Shown here: positions 1 through 5,070 of the stretch, one piece after another
How the letters are laid out: each line of letters begins with the position of its first letter
Position numbering within the stretch: the stretch's first letter is position 1
Assembly: GCA_015494375.1 (NCBI GenBank)
Contig: WGBL01000230.1
Span: forward strand, 1 to 5,070
Origin: Hyphomicrobiales bacterium
GTDB lineage: Bacteria; Pseudomonadota; Alphaproteobacteria; Rhizobiales; S144-23
Length of the DNA stretch: 5,070 bases
Direction: 5' to 3'
The notes under the pieces: model-generated
What the model was told of the DNA's origin: nothing
What the model saw: the letters and a program-made list of their open reading frames with translations, nothing else
Databases searched by the model: none
Made by a program: the position numbers and the translations under genes

Positions 1-2
1 GT

Positions 3-1022
3 GTAGCAGATCATTACACGCTCGAACCGCGCGTCGTGCGGCATCGCCTCGAGCTTTTGTGGCGTTCGGAAAACATCTTTCAATCGGCGAACGCAGCGGC
101 CAAGCGGCTGGCTCTGCTTCGCCGTACCATTCTGGCCATTCGGCCGAAAGTCGTGATTTCCTTCATTGAGCTCACGAACATCGCGGTGCTTGGCGCCACG
201 ATAGGCACCCAGATTCCGGTAATCGTCAGTGAGCGGATTGATCCGAGGTATTACAAGATCGGTTGGGTGCGCGAGGCATTGAGGCGTGTAGCCTATCCAT
301 TCGCCAGCCGTCTTGTCGTTCAGACTGATGCTGTGGCTCAATGGGCCCAGCGCGTGCTCGGATGGCCCGAGGTTGTGTTCATCAGCAATCCACTGCGTGA
401 ATTGCCAACACTCGCTCCCTATGACGCGCGCGCGCGGCAGGTTGTGGCAGTCGGGCGGCTTGCGAGACAAAAGGGCTTCGACCTTCTTATTGAGGCTTTT
501 GGGCGCTCGGGGCTCAAAAACGAGGGCTGGCGCCTGGTGATTCTGGGCGATGGGCCAGAACGCGCAAAGCTTGAGGCCATGATTGCACATCTTGGGCTCG
601 ATGAGGCCGTTCGTTTGCCTGGCATGGTTGCCGATCCCGCCCCACATCTTAATCGGGCACGCATTTTCGTCCTTCCATCGCGTTTCGAGGGCTTTCCCAA
701 CGCACTCTTGGAGGCTATGGGCATGGGCTGTGCGGTGATCGCGGCCGACTGCCCGAGCGGGCCGAGGGAGATCATCCACCATGGTGTGGATGGTCTGTTG
801 GTTCCTCCCGGGAACATCGAAGCCCTTGCCCAAGCCATGCGCGATCTGGCAGTAGACCCGCAGCGCGCCGCCCGTCTTGGGCAAGCGGCCCTCGAGGTTC
901 GCGAGCGCTATGCACGCGAGCGCATCCTGGCGCAATGGGACGAGCTGATTGACGAGGTGCTTGCCGAGGACAAGCAGTGTCGCTGCCGGTGGATAAAAGG
1001 AGAGAGGGGCGCGAGCACATGA
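3..1022 (+). CDS. Glycosyltransferase family 4 (GT-B fold), 5' end truncated by window edge
   Basis: Transfers a sugar from a nucleotide-sugar donor to a glycan acceptor, probably at the cytoplasmic face of the inner membrane during polysaccharide assembly. The frame is open to the left edge. A GTG at 36 could serve as a start, but the codons before it (from 3, reading VADHYTLEPRV) look like the interior of a GT-B N-terminal domain, so the true start lies upstream. About 339 residues are visible, with perhaps the first few dozen missing, including the usual glycine-rich acceptor loop. Numbering from the GTG, the donor domain has VGRLARQKGFD with R141 and K146 (the usual diphosphate-binding pair), LGDGPE at 170-175, and the EX7E motif of retaining GT4 enzymes at E218 and E226. 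It is followed by a CPSGPREII segment and GLLVPPG. The N-terminal SERIDP and the SGPREII pattern recall the AmsD/PglH-like GT4 subgroup (from memory). The sugar and acceptor cannot be read. Its stop overlaps the next gene's start. Confidence 0.93.
   Translation, partial: VADHYTLEPRVVRHRLELLWRSENIFQSANAAAKRLALLRRTILAIRPKVVISFIELTNIAVLGATIGTQIPVIVSERIDPRYYKIGWVREALRRVAYPFASRLVVQTDAVAQWAQRVLGWPEVVFISNPLRELPTLAPYDARARQVVAVGRLARQKGFDLLIEAFGRSGLKNEGWRLVILGDGPERAKLEAMIAHLGLDEAVRLPGMVADPAPHLNRARIFVLPSRFEGFPNALLEAMGMGCAVIAADCPSGPREIIHHGVDGLLVPPGNIEALAQAMRDLAVDPQRAARLGQAALEVRERYARERILAQWDELIDEVLAEDKQCRCRWIKGERGAST
997..1009 (+). promoter_or_regulatory. Ribosome binding site of the methyltransferase gene
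   Basis: A purine-rich run, AAGGAGAGAGGGG, lies inside the last codons of the upstream glycosyltransferase and ends 9 bases before the ATG at 1019. Its GAGAGGGG part has normal Shine-Dalgarno spacing for that ATG, whereas the in-frame GTG at 977 lies upstream of it. This decides the start at 1019, which also gives the ATGA stop/start overlap typical of translationally coupled genes. Confidence 0.65.
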
Positions 1023-1882
1023 GCGAAACAGCGGCTGGAACGGCCGACGCAGAGAAAGAGATCCGCCCCCGCCAGCGCTTTGAGTTCGGCGCCAATTGGG
1101 CGCGGTTTCTCAGGAGCCTCGATGAGGACCGGATCACGGAAGCCGAAAAGTCGCTCCGTGCGATGCTCGAAATCGACAACCTCGAAGGCCAGCGTTTTCT
1201 CGATATCGGCAGCGGTAGCGGGCTTTTTTCTCTCGCTGCGCGGAGGCTTGGTGCCACGGTGCATTCCTTCGACTATGATCCCCAATCGGTGGCCTGTGCC
1301 CAAGAGCTCAAACGCCGCTATTTCCCTGATGATCCGAATTGGATCATCGAGCAGGCCTCCGTTCTCGACGAGGCCTATCTAGCGCGCCTTGGACAGGCAG
1401 ATATTGTCTACTCTTGGGGTGTTTTGCACCACACGGGGCGAATGTGGAAAGCCCTCGCCAATGTGGCTGGGTTGGTGGCGCCTGGCGGCAAACTATTCAT
1501 CTCGATTTACAATGACCAGGGGCGCAAGTCGCGGTTCTGGGCGGCCTTCAAACGCAGCTATGTCAGGCATCCCTGGTTGCGTCCGTTTCTCATCAGTTTC
1601 GTCCTCCTGAGGTCTTGGGGACCTATCATTGTGCTCGATACGTTGCGCATGCGTGGCCCGCTCAAGTCTTGGAACGAATATAAGCGCAATCGCGGCATGT
1701 CGCCGTTCTCCGACGTCATCGACTGGGCAGGTGGCTGGCCCTTCGAGGTGGCCACGCCGGATGCAATCTTCGATTTCTATCGCAAGCGCGGATTTGCCCT
1801 GGAACGCCTCGTTACTCGCCAGGGGATCGGCTGCAATGAATTTGTTTTCTCGAAGCCGAGATCAAGAAGGACCGCTTACTAA
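1019..1882 (+). CDS. Class I SAM-dependent methyltransferase of a glycan locus
   Basis: A 287-residue Rossmann-fold enzyme expected to move a methyl group from S-adenosylmethionine to an acceptor. Motif I is FLDIGSGSG at 60-68. The acidic residue of motif II falls in FDYDP (84-88), with D85 the likely ribose-binding residue. YSWGVLHHTG at 131-140 is the post-motif seen in Methyltransf_11/23/25-type enzymes, followed by the LVAPGG turn at 152-157. A conserved-looking C-terminal block (GGWPFEV, then IFDFYRKRGF and GCNEFVF) ends the protein. There is no signal peptide. A hydrophobic stretch around HPWLRPFLISFVLL is short and probably a helix of an acceptor-side insertion, not a membrane anchor. 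The start is set by the ribosome binding site and the ATGA overlap with the glycosyltransferase; a GTG at 977 would add 14 unlikely residues. Context favours methylation of a sugar or glycan intermediate. Automatic tools may call it UbiG-like, but nothing nearby supports quinone synthesis. Family sure, substrate unknown. Confidence 0.92.
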   Translation: MSETAAGTADAEKEIRPRQRFEFGANWARFLRSLDEDRITEAEKSLRAMLEIDNLEGQRFLDIGSGSGLFSLAARRLGATVHSFDYDPQSVACAQELKRRYFPDDPNWIIEQASVLDEAYLARLGQADIVYSWGVLHHTGRMWKALANVAGLVAPGGKLFISIYNDQGRKSRFWAAFKRSYVRHPWLRPFLISFVLLRSWGPIIVLDTLRMRGPLKSWNEYKRNRGMSPFSDVIDWAGGWPFEVATPDAIFDFYRKRGFALERLVTRQGIGCNEFVFSKPRSRRTAY

Positions 1883-2044
1883 CGCCCCTCACCCTTGACG
1901 CTGTTAACGGATGCCTTTTTCTTCCTTCAATCGAAGCGGACGCGTCCCTTGATATCCGCCAATCTTCCATCGGACTGCACTCTCTTGCCAACCACCTGGT
2001 CCAGCCTCCGGTTTCTCCGACATTTTCACCCTTTGATTTGAACC
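1883..2044 (+). other. Pyrimidine-rich intergenic region and leader of the amidotransferase gene
   Basis: The only non-coding gap of note, 162 bases between the methyltransferase stop and the amidotransferase start. The + strand is pyrimidine-rich. In 1961-2040 I count 29 C against 12 G, a C-over-G bias of the kind seen at Rho loading sites. A TTGACG at 1895-1900 resembles a -35 box but has no credible -10 at 16-18 bases. A short T-run at 1916-1920 has no GC-rich stem before it, so it is not an intrinsic terminator. No Shine-Dalgarno precedes the ATG at 2045. It may hold a promoter or a Rho-dependent attenuation point, but neither is demonstrated. Confidence 0.4.
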
Positions 2045-4075
2045 ATGTGTGGCCTGGCCGGATTTCTCATTCTCGATAATGGTGATGCCGACGAGCACAC
2101 GAGCCACACCATGGCTCGGTGCGCCGGCGCGATGGCACAGCGGCTTGCCCACAGGGGGCCCGATGATGAGGGCGTCTGGGTCGATGCCGCTGCCGGAATT
2201 GCGCTAGCCCATCGGAGGCTCGCCATCATAGACCTTTCTCCGGCGGGCCATCAGCCGATGCTCTCCTCATGCGGGCGCTTTGTCATTGCCTATAACGGCG
2301 AGGTCTACAATGCCGCCGAGCTGCGTGCTGATCTCGAGGCGCGGGGGCGGCGGTTTCGTGGCTATTGCGATACCGAGGTGATCGTCGAGGCCTGTGCCAC
2401 ATGGGGAGTGGAGGCAACACTCGAGCGCCTCATCGGCATGTTTGCCTTCGCGCTCTGGGATCGTCGCGAGAGGCGTCTCACCCTAGCCCGTGATCGGCTT
2501 GGCATTAAGCCCGTCTACTGGGGGCGGGTGGGAAACCGCATTGCCTTCGCCTCCGAGCTCAAGGCGCTTGCGGTCTTGCCCGATTGGTCGGGCGAGATCG
2601 CGGCACAGGCACTCGCCCTCTATCTGCGCTACAACTACGTCCCGAGTCCGCTCAGCATCTTTGAGGGAATCGAAAAACTGCCCCCCGGCAACCTCGTCAC
2701 CATTGCTGGAGATGGACAATGCAGTAGGCACGCCTATTGGTCGCTCGAAAAAGTCGCCAAGGCCGGTCTCGCTTCTCCACTCACCATCGATGATGCTGAG
2801 GCCGAGGAGCGTCTTGAAAACGTGATTGCGAATGCCGTCAAGGGGCGGATGATCTCGGATGCGCCGATCGGCGCCTTTCTCTCAGGCGGCATCGACTCGT
2901 CCCTCGTTGTTGCCCTCATGCAAAGAGCCGCCGACAAGCCGGTGCGTACTTTCTCCATCGGATTTCGAGAAGCGGGCTATGACGAGGCCCCCCATGCACG
3001 CGCCATTGCACGACATCTCGAGACAGATCATACCGAGCACTATGTCGATGCCGCAGAGGCCCAGGCGGTCATCCCGAGGCTTCCCCAGATTTATGACGAG
3101 CCCTTTGCCGATTCCTCACAGATCCCAACCTTCCTCCTCTGTAAGATCACGAGGCGGCATGTGACGGTTGCGCTCTCGGGCGATGGCGGAGACGAGCTCT
3201 TCGCAGGATATGACCGTTACGGCTATGCTGATTTGTGGCGCAGAAGACTTGCCCGCATACCGCGCCCCCTACGCCAACTAGCAGGCGCCGGCATTGCTCT
3301 TCTCTCGCGCGAGGCCATAGCACGGCTTCTCAGGCGCCTGCCGGTGCCCAGGCTGCGTCAGTGTGAATACGAGAACCTTTCGCGGCTCGCCCTCTATCTT
3401 AGGGGCAGCGATCAAGCGCTCTATCGCGATCAGGTGAGCATCTGGCAGACCCCGCCCCTGCATAAAAGAGCTCATGAGGCGCGCTTGCCAGCCTCGCCCT
3501 TGTCCGCACCCAATGAGCGCCCGCGCCTGCCCGACTATCTGGGGTGGATGCAATATGCCGACATGCGCACCTACCTGCCTGACGACATTCTCACCAAGGT
3601 CGACCGGGCGAGCATGGCGGTGGCGCTCGAGGTGCGTGTTCCACTGCTCGATCACCGCATCGTCGAGCTTTCCTGGCGTCTGCCTACACCCTTCAAGCGC
3701 CGGGACGGTAAAACGAAATGGCTTCTTCGCCGCGTACTTGCCCGTCATGTGCCGGAAGAGCTCTATGAGCGCCCGAAGATGGGATTCGGTGTGCCGATCG
3801 GCGACTGGCTGCGTGGTCCTTTGCGCGACTGGGCCGAGGACCTCCTTTCCGAGAAGCGGCTGGCCACGGATGGCTATCTCGACCCAGCACCCATCCGGCG
3901 CAAGTGGCGCGCTCATCTCTCAGCGGAGCGCAACTGGATGTATCCGCTCTGGACGGTCCTCATGTACCAAGCTTGGCGCGCGGACGGGCTCGGTGGCGCT
4001 CGCCTCCCGTTAAGGGACCCGAAACCGACGCACCTCTCTGGGAGCGGGCTAGAGGCGATGCGGGCACAGGTTTAG
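2045..4075 (+). CDS. Glutamine-dependent asparagine synthase-family amidotransferase (AsnB-like)
   Basis: A 676-residue two-domain enzyme. The N-terminal class II glutaminase domain (about 1-215) releases ammonia from glutamine; the C-terminal synthetase domain (about 250-640) activates a carboxylate with ATP and amidates it. The start is certain because the protein begins MCGLAGF and Cys2 must become the N-terminal nucleophile. Glutaminase residues are in place: RGPDDEG at 37-43, R58 in HRRLAIID, YNGEVYN at 83-89 with N84, G85 and E86, and D109 in YCDTEV. The synthetase domain has the PP-loop SGGIDSS at 280-286, DEPFADSSQIPTF from 351, SGDGGDELFAGY at 378-389, and KVDRAS followed by VRVPLLDH near 518-537. 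Nothing is missing. It is longer than E. coli AsnB (about 550 residues) and has the SGDGGDE form common in polysaccharide-locus homologues. Between sugar-handling genes it more likely amidates a uronic acid or a glycan-linked amino acid than supplies free asparagine, though plain asparagine synthesis cannot be excluded. The last 30 or so residues form a polar tail with no recognised motif. Confidence 0.96.
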   Translation: MCGLAGFLILDNGDADEHTSHTMARCAGAMAQRLAHRGPDDEGVWVDAAAGIALAHRRLAIIDLSPAGHQPMLSSCGRFVIAYNGEVYNAAELRADLEARGRRFRGYCDTEVIVEACATWGVEATLERLIGMFAFALWDRRERRLTLARDRLGIKPVYWGRVGNRIAFASELKALAVLPDWSGEIAAQALALYLRYNYVPSPLSIFEGIEKLPPGNLVTIAGDGQCSRHAYWSLEKVAKAGLASPLTIDDAEAEERLENVIANAVKGRMISDAPIGAFLSGGIDSSLVVALMQRAADKPVRTFSIGFREAGYDEAPHARAIARHLETDHTEHYVDAAEAQAVIPRLPQIYDEPFADSSQIPTFLLCKITRRHVTVALSGDGGDELFAGYDRYGYADLWRRRLARIPRPLRQLAGAGIALLSREAIARLLRRLPVPRLRQCEYENLSRLALYLRGSDQALYRDQVSIWQTPPLHKRAHEARLPASPLSAPNERPRLPDYLGWMQYADMRTYLPDDILTKVDRASMAVALEVRVPLLDHRIVELSWRLPTPFKRRDGKTKWLLRRVLARHVPEELYERPKMGFGVPIGDWLRGPLRDWAEDLLSEKRLATDGYLDPAPIRRKWRAHLSAERNWMYPLWTVLMYQAWRADGLGGARLPLRDPKPTHLSGSGLEAMRAQV

Positions 4076-4090
4076 CTGAACAAGAAAAGC

Positions 4091-5070
4091 ATGCCTCGAA
4101 AGCTTGACAGAGCCCCCGACCACGAGCGCTGTCACACCGTCTTTTATGTGATCGGCTCGCTCGATCGGGGCGGCGCCGAGGGGCATTTGGCGGCCATTGC
4201 GCCAAGGCTTGCCGCGCGCGGCTGGCCCGTTGCCATCTATTGCCTCGAACACCGAGGCGTTCATGCCGAGGATGTGGCGCGGCGGGGCGTGCGCCTGATC
4301 GCGCCGCCCATCGAGAAGCGGCCCGCGCCCGCTCGCGGTTTCCTTGGCTCACCCATCATCCGACAATCGCTTGCCGCCCTGCGGCTTACGCTCGCGGCCA
4401 CGAAGCTCTTTTGGCTTTTCCTGCGCGAGCGCCCGACCATTGCTCACTTTTTTCTCCCCGGGGCATATGTGATCGGTGGCCCGCTGGCGCTTCTTGCCCG
4501 CGTCCCCGTCACCGTCATGAGCCGGCGCTGCCGCAACCATTATCAGAGACGCCACAAGATCGCGGCATGGATCGAGCACAAGTTGCATCACCACATGACG
4601 GCGCTTCTCGGCAACGCCAAGGCGCTCATTGCCGACCTCTGTGACGAAGGCGCTCCGCCCGCGCGCATCGGCCTCATCTACAATGGTGTGGATGTGGGGC
4701 GGTTTGCTTATCCGGTGCTAGACGAAAAGCGCCACACCTTGCGCGCGCGCCTCGATATTCCGGTTGATGCCCTCGTCTTCATCACGGTTGCCAATCTCAT
4801 CCCCTACAAGGGCCACACCGACCTCATCGACGCCCTCGGCCGGATCACCGACCAGCTTCCCGCGCCCTGGACGCTCCTTTGCGTCGGGCGTGATGACGGC
4901 ATCGGCGCCGATCTCGCCCGGCGTGCCGAGGCGCGGCAGATCGCTGAGCATGTGCGCTTCTTGGGAAGCCGCGACGATGTGCCAGAGCTCTTGGCGGCCT
5001 CTGACATTGCCGTGCTCGCCTCCCACGAGGAAGGCTTTTCCAACGCCGTGCTCGAGGCCATGGCGGCGGG
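4091..5070 (+). CDS. Glycosyltransferase family 4 (GT-B fold), 3' end truncated by window edge
   Basis: A second GT4-type glycosyltransferase. I translated it by hand from the ATG at 4091: 326 complete codons with no stop, still open at the right edge. The N-terminal acceptor domain begins with VFYVIGSLDRGGAE (17-30), the usual first strand and glycine-rich loop. The donor domain has IYNGVD at 197-202 (linker to the second Rossmann domain), VANLIPYKGH at 233-242 with K240, VRFLGSRDDV at 288-297, and the EX7E motif at E314 and E322 in HEEGFSNAVLEAM. Only the last few dozen residues should be missing. The gene sits 15 bases after the amidotransferase stop, in the same frame. No good Shine-Dalgarno is visible (AAGAAAAG is too close to the ATG), so translation may depend on coupling. 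A GTG at 4148 is a possible but less likely start. Codons are somewhat more GC-rich than in the first glycosyltransferase, and the N-terminal loop and linker motifs differ, so the two are not recent duplicates. Donor and acceptor are unknown. Confidence 0.93.
   Translation, partial: MPRKLDRAPDHERCHTVFYVIGSLDRGGAEGHLAAIAPRLAARGWPVAIYCLEHRGVHAEDVARRGVRLIAPPIEKRPAPARGFLGSPIIRQSLAALRLTLAATKLFWLFLRERPTIAHFFLPGAYVIGGPLALLARVPVTVMSRRCRNHYQRRHKIAAWIEHKLHHHMTALLGNAKALIADLCDEGAPPARIGLIYNGVDVGRFAYPVLDEKRHTLRARLDIPVDALVFITVANLIPYKGHTDLIDALGRITDQLPAPWTLLCVGRDDGIGADLARRAEARQIAEHVRFLGSRDDVPELLAASDIAVLASHEEGFSNAVLEAMAA

Noticed and set aside
426..437. Alternating CG run (Z-DNA-like or repeat tract)
   Set aside because: Short run encoding an ordinary variable Asp-Ala-Arg-Ala-Arg linker within a GC-rich gene; no evidence of repeat-based phase variation.
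772..1303. Overlapping minus-strand open frames of 131 and 161 codons across the glycosyltransferase/methyltransferase junction
   Set aside because: Low-complexity Arg/Ser/Pro-rich translations typical of shadows; the + strand carries clear GT4 and methyltransferase motifs throughout.
1895..1923. TTGACG box as a sigma-70 promoter
   Set aside because: At 16-18 bases downstream the sequence is pyrimidine-rich (TTTCTT-like) with no TATAAT resemblance; a -35 match alone is weak evidence.
1901..1923. GTTAAC palindrome followed by a T-run as an intrinsic terminator
   Set aside because: The palindrome is only six bases and AT-rich at its centre; it forms no stable GC stem next to the T-run.
1892..1952. 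Direct repeat CCCTTGA at 1892-1898 and 1946-1952
   Set aside because: Seven bases repeated 54 apart with no further similarity is readily expected by chance; no third clear copy and no symmetry suggesting an operator.
1904..2152. Minus-strand open frame of 82 codons spanning the intergenic gap
   Set aside because: About 40% of it is antisense to the glutaminase start region, no ribosome binding site or family motif is visible, and the composition is that of a chance frame.
3278..3916. Long open frame on the minus strand (212 codons) within the amidotransferase gene
   Set aside because: It is antisense to highly conserved synthetase-domain motifs, its translation resembles no family, and long antisense frames are expected in GC-rich genes.
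4240..4644. Plus-strand open frame of 134 codons near the right end
   Set aside because: It is out of frame inside the second glycosyltransferase, and its Arg/Pro/His-rich translation shows no domain.

Overview
The window reads as the interior of a bacterial surface-polysaccharide (O-antigen, capsule or exopolysaccharide) biosynthesis locus. All four supported genes lie on the + strand: a glycosyltransferase cut by the left edge, a SAM-dependent methyltransferase, a glutamine-dependent asparagine-synthase-type amidotransferase, and a second glycosyltransferase cut by the right edge. The DNA is GC-rich with G/C-biased third codon positions. That and the protein style suggest a proteobacterium, perhaps an alphaproteobacterium, but no gene here fixes the taxon.

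Layout: positions 3-1022 hold the 3' part of a GT4 glycosyltransferase whose frame is open to the left edge, so its true start is outside. Its stop overlaps the methyltransferase start (ATGA, 1019-1022), with a purine-rich ribosome binding site inside the glycosyltransferase's end. The methyltransferase ends at 1882. A 162-base gap (1883-2044), pyrimidine-rich and C-over-G biased near its end, is the only sizeable non-coding stretch. The amidotransferase (2045-4075) follows with no recognisable Shine-Dalgarno. After 15 bases the second GT4 gene begins at 4091 and is still open at 5070.

Together the genes suggest assembly of a decorated glycan. Two retaining GT-B transferases would add sugars from nucleotide-sugar donors, probably on the cytoplasmic face of the inner membrane. 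The methyltransferase may O-methylate a sugar (or another small acceptor), and the AsnB-like enzyme may amidate a carboxylated sugar or attached amino acid instead of making free asparagine. The substrate assignments are inference from gene context; the family assignments rest on clear motifs.

I found no mobile element, RNA gene, CRISPR array or convincing intrinsic terminator, and nothing that amounts to a clearly new system. The points most worth a second look are the likely glycan-amidating role of the AsnB homologue, its signal-poor and C-rich leader, and the large right-edge gene, which has no stop inside the window.
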